A stretch of DNA of 64,000 nucleotides from Aselliscus stoliczkanus (taxonomy: Eukaryota > Chordata > Mammalia > Chiroptera > Hipposideridae), in the NCBI GenBank assembly GCA_033961575.1, contig CM066731.1, forward strand, positions 131,619,001-131,683,000, written 5' to 3'. Made by a program: the position numbers and the translations under genes. Below the pieces are notes generated by a model. The model searched no databases, was not told where the DNA came from, and was given only the letters and a program-made list of their open reading frames with translations. Shown one piece after another: positions 12,441 through 24,997 of this stretch (position 1 is the first letter of the stretch; each line of letters opens with the position of its first letter).

Positions 12441-12953
12441 AACTGGAACCAATGATTTCTAGGAGCCCCTTGCATTCTAATATTTTTATCAAGACTGTAA
12501 TAATTTTCTACTTAATAGATTTGAGAAAAGTAATTATTGAAGGAAATCTACACGGTATACTTAGAGCTATTTGCATGTTTTTTTCAAAGCTTAACATTAT
12601 ATAACACTTTAATGAATTTCAAATTGCAACTAATGAACTGTCCAAATAAAATGCTTCCATGTGTGACTCATGTAATTCATTGTATTATTCCAAGGCTCTC
12701 CATCTACAAACCTTCTTACTTCATCTCCAATCAGAATTACATTACTATGATAATCCTGTGTTATTTGCTATTAGAACCCTTTACTATGAAATACTTTTAT
12801 TGTCCAATATTTTCATATTTTCAAAGATTATTACTACTTTAGCATAGCTTTATCAGCATCAGAATTGGGTAGATTAATATAACCTAGCATTTACTTAGAC
12901 TAAACATGACCCACAGAGGCACATGCAACAAATTGAAATTTATTTTTAATTAA
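12441..12953. other. Unassigned AT-rich DNA
   Basis: A 101-codon plus-strand frame at 12537-12842 has no recognisable domain and a low-complexity, AT-driven composition. Nothing else seen. Confidence 0.35.
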
Positions 12954-13057
12954 TTTTTTTTTTTGAGGGCAGTGTCACTGGCCCTCATATGTGGAACCCG
13001 AACTGGGGCCGCTGGCTTCCCAAGCCAGCGCCTAACCACCGCGCCACTCGGCTGGCC
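12954..13057 (-). mobile_element. Short head-only SINE
   Basis: Reverse complement of the SINE head: poly(T), gagggcagtgtcactgg, then ggcttcccaagccagcg to cggctggcc. The 14-bp duplication tgaaatttattttt lies at 12934-12947 and 13058-13071. Confidence 0.92.
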
Positions 13058-13071
13058 TGAAATTTATTTTT

Positions 13072-15599
13072 GACTAAACCTTTTAAATTAGTTTTTATGA
13101 ATATTAAACCATTAAAAATGAGGACAGGGAAGAAATTGTTTTGTTTAAATCCCACTGATAACAACCTTCAAAATTTAAAATAATAAACTCCATTGTCTTC
13201 TAATAGTATAAAGAACACATTTTGAAATCTACTTAATCTTTGAGCTAAATCTCACATGCTACATCCACACTAGTTTGTCTTAATTATCTTCCACTTAGTG
13301 ATCTAAGATGAAAATGGTGAATTTCAACCCCTTCCACACACTCACACAAAAATTCCGTTCTACAACTACTTGCTTCAAGCCAAATGACTTCACAAGATAG
13401 AATAATGACATAATTACAGTGTCCTAAAATGGGTTTAATAAAGCAGTCACAAATGTCCTGAAATGTTAAAAGCCAGATATTAGATGCAATTCCTTCTCGT
13501 CATCTCCTTTCTCCTGGCACAGACACAGATGTTAGTCTTTTCCAAGCAAAACTGTGTGAATATAAAAGTACTGGGAGCGATCACGAGAGCTCACGGCCCT
13601 TGTTGACATGAGCTTCACAAATCTTTTCCTTCAAACTCAGAAACTACACAATCCCAGCTGTTCAAATGTCTGACAGAAATAAGGGCTTGGAAGAGTTCCA
13701 TCTGGCTGAACTTAAACAGTACAAACAGGAATAAAGTAACGCTCACAGGCAAGGATTTTGTAGGACTAAATAATCCTGCAAATGGAGGAAATAAAAATGC
13801 ATCAGTCTGTGAAGGTTAAGTGGGAAGAAATGTACAGTAACATAATATAAAATAAAGATTAAAGCATAAACTGTTAACAGGGCTATTCTTACTTCAAGAA
13901 AAGATAGCCATGTATTATTTATGAAATATCTTTTTTTCCCCAAAAAATAGGTATTTTTCAGGATCATCTTACTTGGTCTAAAATATTAGCGGTGACTTCT
14001 GTCAGGATGAAGACTTTTTTCTATTCTATTCATTCATGATGTTCCAGGTTGTTGAATGAGTACTGTATTTTGCAGCAACTCATAGGCAAAAAATTAATGG
14101 TTCTGGATCACCATCATTACGACACACCTCTAAGCCCTGCAGACAAGACCCACCAAAATCTTACTCTTTTATCTCTTTCCTTTTTCTTTCTGTTCTTTTC
14201 TCTCCCTGCACCTTCTCCTGTATGCACTTCACTCTAGTCCCCTGTTCTATCCTGCCTCTCTTACCTTTATTCATATTCTCTCTGACCCCCTCCCAACACC
14301 AACTCTTTCAAGAAGACTCAGCTCCTCTAAACTTCCCAAGTTTTCCTCTCCTGTCCAGGCAGAATAGGCCATTCCCTCCACCCATTCATATCAGTGGGAT
14401 ATATCTCATTCATTTTGAGAACAATGGCACGTGTGTTAGTTTTATACCAAATAAAAACAGGTTATTTAAAAATTATCTGAAACACGATATTTTAAAAGGG
14501 TTATTTTGAAAAGCATTGATGTTTACCTTTCAAGCAACCTCTCATTTTTCTTCTTAATTGTCTACTTTTAATAATCATTTACAGATTCTTTTTAATCAGT
14601 AAAATTATTTCTTCATCTTTGGGATAGTTATAAGCAATTGATGGGAGCTTATAAAATCGAACTCACAAGCTAATCAGAATCATGGTTATTGAATAAAAGC
14701 AATGATAATACCACTAAATAAACTTCAGTGGGGCCAGGACTATTTACACAAAATGCTCTGAAGGGCACCTGAGGATGTACCAGTATCTAGGAGTGAAAAG
14801 TCAGACACAGGGCATGCTGCCATGAGACTGCGACAGTTTGCCTATACGTTTCATAGTCAAGATCAGCCACCAGGGCAGAAATCGTGATTGTGAGTCAAAA
14901 CAGGGATTGCATGGAGAAGCAGTGATTAACTCAGAGCGTTTAAGGATGTGGAGGAGGCCATAGGAGGGTACATAATCAAATTATATCATTACTGTGATAG
15001 GATTGTGATAGATTTTCTTTCTTTGTGAATCATGTGTGGTGTTTTTTGTTTTTCACATTTCTCAGAAGAAATAGAACTATTGGAATTCTGATAGATTTTT
15101 GACACAGACGAAGTTGTTTTTCATCTAGATGTTGGGAGGAAGAGGGATTTTCTTCCTTGCTTCCCACTCTACCACCACACCCTTTCCAGCGTAGACACAA
15201 AAGTTCTGAATTTGTTTTGAGGACATCTTATCTGGTCAAAATGGGATTTGGAATTGTTGCCAGAGACATCAGTGAAGAGCCCCTTTATGTGGTGTGTGGG
15301 ATGGTGGCAAAGTGGCCCGTGAAAGGCCTTCATTGCATGTGTCCATGTAAGGGCATGCATTGTACACAAAGTAGAGGTTGCTTGAAAAACCTGTATTAAC
15401 TCAGTTCAATTTTGCTACCAAAGAATAACCTTTCATATACTTTTAATTTATTCTTGCTTAAAGATAATCATTGTTTCTGGACCACATGTTTTGTTCACTA
15501 GTCCATAGTCATTATGTATTTCTGTAATAATTATTTGCACAACTTCTACCATGTATAATATTAAAAGTTTTACCAATAATAAAATATAGATCTGTCATA
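13072..15599. other. Unassigned unique DNA, pyrimidine-rich in part
   Basis: 14160-14370 is strongly C/T-rich on the plus strand. The non-repeat stretch 13480-13740 has a few CpGs. An 80-codon frame at 15157-15399 has no recognised family. No exon signals I trust. Confidence 0.35.
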
Positions 15600-16205
15600 G
15601 GCAGAATCGGAAAAATAACCTGCAATGATCTTTATCCTTTTGTAACCTCCTCTCCTTTGAGTATGCCTAGAATTTGTGAGTATGATGAAATATCCCTGCT
15701 GTGATTATGTTACGTTACATGGTAACTTAACCTTAAAGTAGAAAGATCATTTGGGTGTCCAAAACTAATCACAGGAGTCCTATAAAGGCAGAGGTTTTCT
15801 TGCATGCTGGCGTAAGAGGAAGACATAAGAAGAAAAAGTCAGCGAGATGCAAAGCAAGAGAAAGATTTGATTTGGGGTTGGAACATGGAGAGGCCATGGG
15901 CAAGATAGAGCACCCTGAGAAGCTGAAGCATGGTTCCTGGCTAACAGCCTGCGAGGAAATGGGAACTCCAGTCTCGCAGCTGTGAAAACTAAATGCTGCC
16001 AACATTAAGAATGATCTTGGAAGCAGATTCTTTCCCAGATCCTCCAGAGGAGAACCCAGCCTGGCCAACACCTTGATTTCACTCTTATGATACTTTGCAC
16101 ATAAAGCCCAGTCTAGTGTGCTTGAATTCCTGTAAAACTTGGAGCTAAAAAATGGTTATTGCTTTAAGCCCTATTTGTGAAAACTTTTAATTAGTAAATG
16201 GAAAC
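15600..16205 (+). repeat. Ancient LTR/MaLR-like interspersed repeat
   Basis: The order cataggcagaat, gtgattatgttacgttacatgg, taatcacaggagtcct, agaggaagacataag, gaagctgaagcatggttcc, aatgatcttggaagcagatt, ccagatcctccagaggaga, accttgatttc, ttgctttaagcccta and ggaaactaataca is a familiar ancient mammalian repeat, probably of LTR type. I do not assign the subfamily. A 100-codon minus-strand frame inside it is an artefact. Confidence 0.6.
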
Positions 16206-16559
16206 TAATACAGCATCTAAAACTAAGAAACACAAGCTTATTTTATTACTTAGATAACTAAGAGCTAAATATTAAGGTTATCTTTTGGGGGGGCAAAATA
16301 TTTCAAAAACATATTATTATTAACATTTAGCTTTTTTGTTCTGGCACTCTCATATAGGTAGTCCTAGCAGATTTAAATGGACATTTCCTAAAATACAAAA
16401 TACAACATTTTCCATGTTAATAATTAAAAATCTGAAAATTAATAATATTTTGTGAAAAAAAATTATTTAAAAGGGACTATGTTGAGAAATTTAAAGTTTC
16501 CATAGCTTATTACTGAAACTCACCATAAAGATAATCATTAACTACTCTTCACCATCAAC
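16206..16559. other. Unassigned AT-rich DNA
   Basis: Nothing recognised. Confidence 0.4.
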
Positions 16560-16762
16560 ATAATAAAATCCAGAAACAATATCTCCCTCATTTCTGGTCC
16601 CAAATCTTTTCACTGTCTCATCTATAATGAATCCCCTTTCTGTATCTTCTCCATACTCTAAAATTTCTTGAGGTTTTCTCACATGATCTTTCTATTATTC
16701 CATTCATTGCTACCTGGACTCCCTTTTCTTCCTCTCTGCCTATTCAATTCCACCCATCTTTA
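16560..16762 (+). mobile_element. L2 LINE fragment, left of an L1 insertion
   Basis: Pyrimidine-rich L2-like 3' text. It ends ccatcttta at 16754-16762; the matching right half resumes at 18428 after the inserted LINE-1. Confidence 0.5.
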
Positions 16763-16901
16763 GCACCACCCCCCAACTTTATTGATAAATAATTTACAAT
16801 ATAATTTATATATGTAAAGTATACCACATGATGATTTGATATACATATACATTGTACAGTGATTACCGATAATTAACATATCCATACCTCATATAGCTAA
16901 C

Positions 16902-16902
16902 T

Positions 16903-16945
<43 letters not shown>
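16902..16945. repeat. (TG)n microsatellite inside LINE-1
   Basis: About 21 TG units within the minus-strand L1 3'UTR. Open frames rich in CysVal or HisThr here are repeat translation. Confidence 0.97.
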
Positions 16946-16946
<1 letters not shown>

Positions 16947-17301
16947 TGAGAATGTTTCAGATCTACTCTCAGAAACCTTCAAATATACAATACTGTATTT
17001 ATTATTAACTATAGTCACTATGCTGTACATGAGGTCCTTAGAACTTACTCTTCTCATAACTGTTTATACCTTTTGGCCTACATCTCCCTATATCCCCTTT
17101 TCCCCCAACCCCTGGCAACCACCATTCTATTCTATCTCCATGAAATTGGCTTTTTTTTAAATTCAACATATAAGTGATACCATACAGTACTTGTCATTCA
17201 CTGTCTGCTTATTTCACTTAGCATAATGCTCTCCAGTTTCATCCATGTTGTCATGAATGGTATGATTTCCTTCTTTTCTATGGCTGAATAGTATTCCATT
17301 G

Positions 17302-17303
<2 letters not shown>

Positions 17304-17342
<39 letters not shown>
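17304..17342. repeat. (CA)n microsatellite inside LINE-1
   Basis: About 19 CA units between gtattccattgcata and ccattttctttatcc, where L1 ORF2 normally has a short tatacacaatggaat stretch. It is an expansion of L1 sequence. Confidence 0.97.
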
Positions 17343-17343
<1 letters not shown>

Positions 17344-18375
17344 ATTTTCTTTATCCATTTATCCATCAAAGGACATTTAGGTTGTTTTCATCTCTTGGTT
17401 ATTTTGAATAATGCTGCATTGAACATGGGAGTGTTGTTATCTCTTCAAGATATTGATTTCATTTCTTTTGGCTATAACCAGGAATAAGATTGCTGGATCA
17501 TATGGTAGATCCATTTTTAATATTTTGAGGAACTACCATGCAATTTTTCATAATGGTTGTACCAATATTCCCATCAACATTCTCCACAACTTTGCCTACA
17601 TTTGTTAATGCTTGTCTTTTTAATATTAGCCATCCTAACAGGAATAGAGTGATATCTCATTGATGTTTTGATTTGTTTTTCCCTAATGATTAGTGATATT
17701 GAGCATTATCCAATGATGATATAATGATGTATCTATTGGTCATTCGTATGGAATTACAAAAGACCCTGAAGAGCAAAAGAAATCTTAACAAAAAAGAACA
17801 AAGCTGAAGGCATCATACTTCCTGTTTCAAAATATATTACGAAGTTATACTAATCAAAATAGTATGGCATTGGCATAAAAACAAGTACGTGGACAAGTGA
17901 AACAGAATAAAGAACCGAGAAATAAAGCACACATATACATTCAACTGATCTTTCACAAGGGTGCCCAAAATACACAATTTGTTGAAACAAATGTTGTTGG
18001 GAAACTCAATATTTGCATGCAAAAAAAAAAACACTGAATTATTATCTTATATCATACACAAAAACAACTCAAAATGGATTAAAGATTTAAATATAAGATC
18101 TGAAATTGTAAAACTCATACTAGAAGAAAATATAGAGAAAAAGTTCTTTGACATTAATCTTGTCAAGGATTTGTTTGATATGATACCAAAAGTATAAGCA
18201 ACAAAAGAAAAAAATAAATAATTGTAACTACATCAAACTAAAAAGCTTCTGCACAGCAACAGAAACAACCAACAAAATGGGAGAAAGTATTTACAAACTA
18301 TATATCTATGAGATTACTATCCAAAGGGGTTAATATCCAAAATATATAAATAACTCATATAACTCATTAGAAAAT

Positions 18376-18409
18376 GCAAATTATTTAAAAACGCAAATTA
18401 TTTAAAAAC
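18376..18409. repeat. 17-bp tandem duplication
   Basis: gcaaattatttaaaaac is present twice in tandem (18376-18392, 18393-18409), inside the inverted L1 segment. Confidence 0.9.
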
Positions 18410-18427
18410 CTAAACAAATATTTTCGG

Positions 18428-18640
18428 CCATCTTTCAAGACACAAAGTCCTTCCTGACTCAAGATCTCCCACCCTTAAGATCTACTCCTTTTCTGAATTC
18501 CCAAACATTTCTTGTCTGTGACAATTATTTTGCTATCATATTTATTTCTGTCATCTCGAACTATTAACTCATCTTTCTATATGGATTTTAGGCTTTTAGA
18601 TCTCCCTTTGAGAGATCATATCATAAACATAGGAAATGAT
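18428..18640 (+). mobile_element. L2 LINE fragment, right of the L1 insertion
   Basis: Continues the L2 of 16560-16762: aagtccttcctgactcaag, cttgtctgtgacaattat and ttaactcatctttctatatg follow L2 order. Confidence 0.55.
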
Positions 18641-19849
18641 TAGTATGTCACAATTTATTTGAATTTTTATACATAAAAAGATATTTTTTAAATAATTAGA
18701 GCTTATGTCTCATACAATGCAAAAGAGAAAAAAATGAAATCACATGTTAGCCATGACCAGGTGAGAAAGAAAATATGCTGCTTGAGTGGTCTCCAAAAGT
18801 TTGTGGCCATTTTTGGAGTCTGCATTTATTTCTAGTATATTTATGTGAACAACTTTTTAAAAAGTCTTTCAAGAAAGAACACATATCTAAATTATTCTAT
18901 TGCACTGAATTAAAAACATGATCATTTTAAGACACACTAATATGTTTATATCACTAAAAAGAAACAAGAAATTGTCATTAAAACTGTAACAAAATGCTTT
19001 CATAATATCTCTGTATGACACTGGTGGCCATATGAGCTTCTCATCATCACTTTGGCATTTCTGTCATTGGTCCAGGTGACTTGGCTGCTGCTGCTACCTC
19101 TGGTTGTATTGGCTGGAGAGTGATATTTGTGCACATACCTAAATAACATTATTTCATAGCTTTATCTACTTCTGAGTATCGCCCTTTTGAGTTCTTTTCA
19201 AGCACTTTGTACTGCTTTGCAAGGCAATAGGTAATTAAAGTCATTTACCCCATAATAAATATTTGCTCCAATGTCAAATATAGGACCCAGTACTCTTTTT
19301 CCATGCCTTTCTTCATGAACATTTACTTTTCATTTCAATGGCATTTCTAGTATATTTTTAGGACATTTTGAAGGACAGTGAATGCAACGTATTTAGTATC
19401 AATAATGCACCTAACACAATTCAGATAATGACAAGAAGAACAGAAATGACAAAATTTACAAATGGACTGGCAATTATGTCATATAAAATTGCTGTTTTTA
19501 TAGGCCCCAAACAGTTGCATATAAACAATTTCATTTTGTTTAACATAACATGTCATGATTGTTCTCTCCTCAAGAGGTATTGTAAGACACTATTTATATA
19601 AGACACAAACTGATTTCTTTCAGAGATGTTGCAATATCGGGGGGTGAGGGGGTGATGTGTGAATCAGAAAAAACAAAAAGCAATTTTTTTTCAATAAACT
19701 TCCAGAATAAAAGCTATATATAATTTAAAGAATTCTCACTGTTAATTTCAGACATAGGGAAATTTTTCTGGGATCAGAAAACAAATTAGGAAAGTAGTTT
19801 CACTGAATGTTTCAAAGATCAGTCTGAAAAAAATTGTCCTCCACCCATT
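18641..19849. other. Unassigned AT-rich DNA
   Basis: No gene or repeat recognised. A 77-codon frame at 19368-19601 looks like chance. Confidence 0.4.
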
Positions 19850-20085
19850 GCACCAACACTCCAATGTTTTATTGTTACTTTTTTCATCACTCTATACCAC
19901 ACAATGTCTTGTATCAGAATCACATATGTGACAAGTCTTATCTCTCCTACTGGATGGTAAATTCTTTAAGATCAGGGATGAGTTTAGGCCTTTTTGTTAT
20001 CTCCCTCCCCATCTAGCATGGTGCCTTGAACAGAAAAGGTGATCAATGTCTACCTGGTTGAATATGTGAATGCCAGGGAAATGTT
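19850..20085 (+). mobile_element. L2 LINE 3' end
   Basis: ggatggtaaattctttaaga, tcagggatgag, catctagcatggtgccttga and ggttgaatatgtgaatg follow the L2 3' terminal order. Confidence 0.7.
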
Positions 20086-21399
20086 CAAAAGAGCATGATA
20101 TAGTCCTGCACTTAAGGTATTTATAATTTGTTTGGAGAGATGAAATTAACTCACACAGAACAAAAAACATTATATTCTACTTATAGTAAGATTTAAGAAA
20201 ATAAAAAGCGTTATTTCCAAAGAGGTTTATATGAAAAATATGGGATTTCAACTAAGCTCTGAAAAGATGGACATGGCTTAGAGAGATGAGGCAAAAATGA
20301 AAGACAGTATGTATTTCACACTGAAAAAGTAAGAAAAACAAAGGGAAATGTAAGAAAAAAATGAGTTGGATGAAGTCAGTGAGGAAATTTCTATTCTACT
20401 CTTAGAAAACGTTTATATTTAAAATGTGCAGTCTTGAATTATGATCACTTAAAAGGAAGACATATTTAATATTCACTGTTATTGCTGGAGATGGACATAC
20501 TCATGAATTACAGTACAAACTATCAACCTTAACTATGCAATTCTGACCTTTTGTGCCACTTAACTCCTATGGACATGAAAACAGAGTTCATCATTGTCAT
20601 AAGATATGGATGTAGCACTACCAAACAGATTTTAAATTTATTATACTTTTTTTTTTTTACTATAATGACCCATGCTAAATCACTTACCATTGACTCTTTA
20701 CCCCCTACTATTTCATTAAAAGCTCCTTGTGTATAGGCCAAGCTCTTTTGGCAGAGTTGAATTACAATTCTTTTTAAAAATATTACATTACTTTACTTTC
20801 AGCATCCTGGATTCAACTCTAAACTTAGGTGATAATGCTAATTTGTGATCACTGTATCCACAGAGCCTTTAGAAGTACCCGGATAGATGTAGGCTATAGG
20901 TTACTACATAAGTCTAAGGTCTGTTTTACTATTCTTACTGTAAAGGAGTGTATTGCTATCTCAAAAATTGCTAGTTATTTTTTTATCACTGCTTTATTAC
21001 AGTGAATTCATACAAATAGTTGTATCTTAAGTATATTTAATTCTTAGAAATATTGACTTCTTTCAAAGTTTGGATTTTAATATGAAGTCCTATTGACTAT
21101 GTAGTTCTGGATAAATTATTAAATTGTCGTAAGCTTTAGTTTAGCTATTTATAAAACAGGGTGAATAATACCTATTGGCCTGTCCCATTGACTTACTGCT
21201 TATTCTGTTGACCCTCAATGACTAGGCAGAGTCAAATTGTAAAATAGCCCTAAAGTTTTCAACATTATGCCATAGTTTTCTCTTGAAAAAAAAAAATTGT
21301 CTTTCAGTTTAGTCTATAATTAGATTTTGCCGGACAATTTTTCAGTACTAATTTCTCAGTATTTTTTTAAAAATTAAAGTTTTTTTTCCTCCTTGATTT
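20086..21399. other. Unassigned AT-rich DNA
   Basis: No gene or repeat recognised. Paired frames on both strands at 20529-20741 are chance, mirror-image ORFs. Confidence 0.4.
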
Positions 21400-21640
21400 T
21401 TAGTTTTTTACAGACTCACATACAATAAAATGTGCTTTATTTTGGTGTAAAATTCTATGAATTTTGACACATGCATAGACTTATGTGTCATCATTCACCA
21501 TTACCATCAGAATACAGAACTATTTCATGAGCCAAAATTTCCCTCAGGTTGACCTTTGGATTCAAACCCTTTCCTGCACCCCTAATCCCTAGAAACTATT
21601 GATATGCTCTCAAGTTTATAATTCTTAAGAATAAAATTAA
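21400..21640 (-). mobile_element. Old LINE-1 3' fragment
   Basis: tcacatacaataaaatgtgc, attttgacacatgcatagac and accatcagaatacagaacta are antisense L1 3'-end text of an old subfamily. It is heavily diverged. Confidence 0.55.
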
Positions 21641-21698
21641 CACATGCTTATTCTAGAAAGTTAAAAATAAATACATAAATATATAAATTTAAAAGCTA

Positions 21699-22750
21699 GG
21701 GTCACTGATCATTAGGGAAATGAAAATAAAAACCACAATGAGATACCACCTCACTCCAGTCAGAATGGCTATCATCAATAAATCAACAAACAAGTGCTGG
21801 CGGGGCTGTGGGGAAAAGGGGACCCTGCTGCACTGTTGGTGGGATTGTAGATTGGTGCAGCCACTATGGAAGTCAGTATGGAGGTATCTCAAAAAACTGG
21901 AAATAGAACTACCTTTTGACCCAGCAATTCCACTCCTAGGCATTTATCCTGAAAATCCCAAGACACTAATTCGAAAAAATATATGCACCCCTATGTTCAT
22001 TGCAGCACTATTTACAATAGCCAAGACTTGGAAACAATCAAAATGCCAATCAGTAGACGACTGGATTAAGAAACTGTGGTACATTTACACAATGGAATAT
22101 TACGCAGCTATAAAGAAGAATGAAATCATACCATTTGCAACAATATGGATGGATCTAGAGAACATTATGTTAAGTGAAATAAGTCAGTCAGAGAAAGACA
22201 AATACCATATGATCTTACTTATATGTGGAATCTAAAGAACTGAATATATGAGCAATGTAAACAGAAATAGTCTGAGAGACACAAAGAAAAAACTGATGAG
22301 GGCTAGATGGGATGGGGATGGGCATGAGGGAGAAGGGGAAGGGATGAGGCAACATAAACTGGTAACTACAATACTACTGCAGAGACAGAAGAGACAGTTT
22401 AGGGAATATAATCAATAAGGTTGTAAATATTTTCGTTTTAGGGGAACAGAAGGACACATGTCTTTTTAGGGAGACTACTTCATGACCGGTGTAGTGGCCT
22501 TACCACTGCACTGTACATCTGAAGCTGCCGCTGAATATTATATGTCAACTATAATTTAACACATATATAGTCATGGGATGTGGAATATAGTGTGGCGATG
22601 GAGTCAATGGAATTGTAATAGATATGTATGAAATCGGGGGTGGGGGGCAGGGTAGGGAGGAGGGGGAGTCACTTGGTAAGGGGTGAAAAAAATAACTATT
22701 GCATTGTTTTGTACATCTGTAACTAATAATAATAAAAAGTTTAAAAAAAA
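21699..22750 (+). mobile_element. Younger 5'-truncated LINE-1
   Basis: A truncated copy starting at gggtcactgatcattaggga and running through the ORF2 C-terminus, a 3'UTR with a G-rich tract (22636-22668) and poly(A). The 3'UTR unit occurs about twice (22395-22560, 22565-22740). The flanks share aaaagcta (21691-21698 and 22748-22755). It is the least decayed L1 in the window. Confidence 0.9.
21720..22235 (+). pseudogene. LINE-1 ORF2 C-terminal fragment, 171 codons open
   Basis: The frame holds the ORF2 C-terminal landmarks [61 protein letters not shown] and [17 protein letters not shown], then ends at its natural stop. It covers only about the last seventh of ORF2p; the endonuclease and reverse transcriptase domains are absent, so no function is expected. 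The first ATG is internal to ORF2 and not a real start. Confidence 0.92.
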
Positions 22751-22755
22751 AGCTA

Positions 22756-24574
22756 TTATGTTCCCATTCTTTTCAGCAATTTCATCCTAAGCTAATCAAC
22801 ATTAATAGTACGGAATGTACCCTTCTACAACTTTCTCAAAGCTCAATTTATAAAAGAATGTATAAATATATACAAACTTATGGAATCCCATTCCTTTTGC
22901 TAGTTAAACCATTCTAATGTAAACTTTACAGCTTACTTTTAAAAATTACTTTGGAAATATTTCCAGATTAATGTAGAAATCTATTCATTCTTTTTAATAG
23001 TTGCCTAATGTTCCATAGTTTGATCATAATATACTATGATCCACAGTAATTATGATATTTTTTTCTCAAAGTGCTTGTCCATATTATTGAACACATTTCT
23101 ATCAGCTATATATTGTTTTTTCCCATGATTAAATAAAGACAGTTTTTTTTGATATTGAGCACACGAAAGGAAAAGTTAGTTTGGGTTTTTCTGTTTTTGT
23201 TTTTTTTTTTCCCCAAGAAGTGTCTCAAGTTAGCAACTTCTCTAACAGGATGGCGATAGATTTTTCAGATTTTAAAATATCTTTATAAAGTGGAAACATT
23301 TGCTTAATATACTGGTGTAATAATTTCTAGACAGGCTCTTTAGGGACAATGGTCCAATATGATGTGCCTTTGTTTATGGCAGCAGAACAAGCTTTCAGCA
23401 TCCAAGTATATTTCCTGTCTCCCACCTTCTTACAGCTTTGCTTGCAGGAGCTTCTGAATGTCTTCTTAGACACTGTAGCTCTAATTAGCCTTCCAGATGG
23501 CTCTCAAGGGCAATGCTCAGGGGAATTTTCCAATTAAGGCACCAAAGAACTGAATAGAACAGTGTTTTTATTGAAAGGAATGATTCTCTTAAGGCAAGAG
23601 GAGAAAGTGAAATTATATTTTTTGAGTTTAATATAATGGAGGGAAGGACAAGTCCCAGAAAAGGTTAGGAAATTGAGGCCAAAAGAGCAGGCAGGGACTA
23701 TCTTAGTTAACCTGGTCACAGAGGTTCTTCTTTTTTGCTTTTTGTTTTCTTATTCACACAAAGCTTAGTAAAGAATACCACCTTTGCCAAAATGTCAGAG
23801 TATTTCTGACTTTCAAGTCCAGTGGAAAACATTAATGACTCATGTCAGATAGGAATTTTTATTAATTCACTTATGTACAGGTTTTTCTATAATTCCTTAC
23901 TTATGAATCACAAAAGTACAAGGTAAAAAGCTGTAAATCCTCTAAGGCTTTTCTTCACAGAAGATGACAAAAAAAAAAAGTTTTAATTTGGGGTCTCACT
24001 TATATCATTAAGAACGAAGTTTTTTAAAAATCCATATTCTAAAAGAAGAACAGTATGCTTTGCAAATGACTTCAGTAAATAGGAAATAAGCCAAAAAGAA
24101 GTTTCATGCCACAGATAGACTGAAGGTTCATTCAAGCTCCAAACCTAGCAGCTCCTCCTTTTTCTCTCTTGGATTTCTTTTGCCTAGGGGCCCAGGAAAA
24201 GAACAGAGAAAAAAATCACTATGGGGTGTATAAAATTCTTTATATTCCATAGACCAAATTCCAAGAGAGATGGCTCATTCTTCATCCTAATTAGTTTTGA
24301 TATGAAAAATTAAAACACAGAAAATTAACAAATGAAAGTGATCTCCAGATTATAAAAGCCAGGAGAATTACATGTTGTACTTAAGGAGTACTCTGGAAAG
24401 GGTTCTACCAGCTAAACAAAGTTCAGTGTGGTAATGTAGGAGAAAAGGTAGCCAAAGAAAAGAATGCTGAGTTCATGAGACTCTGGTCAGTGTCTGGGAC
24501 TCTAGAGGGGAGTAAGGAATAAAACCAGAGTGTGAGAAGAAGCTCTCAGTTACCTACAATCACTCCCGTATACA
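22756..24574. other. Unassigned AT-rich DNA
   Basis: No gene or clear repeat recognised. Frames at 23349-23719 on the two strands have no recognisable content. Confidence 0.4.
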
Positions 24575-24715
24575 CAGAGAGGAAACTGAGGCCTCACATA
24601 ATAAAGTGACTTGTCCAAGGACACAAAGCATGACAATGATCTAACTGGGACATATGTCAGTCTTCTTCAATGTTAGGTAATTTATACTATTACACACTGT
24701 CTTCCTTTATGGATG
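24575..24715 (+). mobile_element. MIR SINE fragment
   Basis: gaggaaactgaggcctcaca, then gacttgtccaaggacacaaa and a tail matching the MIR order. Confidence 0.75.
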
Positions 24716-24997
24716 TGGAAGGAAGACATTTTGATTGGCACAAACATTTAAGATCATTTTGTAGACTGCTAATAAAATCACTTATTAAATATGCATCATC
24801 ATCATTTTAAATAGACCCCTACCAATAATATCAGAATTGATAATGTATGGGGGATACTATCTATGTAGTCCAGAGGTACAAATTTTAGGGTATTGTCTTA
24901 GGGGAAAATATCTAATATTTTAATAGAAAAGTGAGATACTATTGCAATCCAGCCTCAACAATCGATAAATTACCTAAGTATTTAAAAATGTGTTGGG
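24716..24997. other. Unassigned DNA
   Basis: Nothing recognised. Confidence 0.35.

Larger units (their letters stand above)
16763..18427 (-). mobile_element. LINE-1 with twin-priming 5' inversion
   Basis: 16763-17750 is LINE-1 in minus orientation: 3'UTR, then the ORF2 end, with minus-strand hallmarks such as ttcatccatgttgtcatgaa and ggctgaatagtattccatt. At about 17751 orientation flips, and 17755-18427 is plus-strand ORF2 (aagaacaaagctgaaggcat, ggattaaagatttaaatata, aaaaagcttctgcacagcaa). The two parts are adjacent in an intact L1. The flanks share ccatcttt (16754-16761 and 18428-18435), so the whole unit is one insertion into an L2. Confidence 0.88.

Noticed and set aside
21720..22235. 171-codon frame as a host gene
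   Set aside because: It is the C-terminal fragment of LINE-1 ORF2 inside a truncated element.
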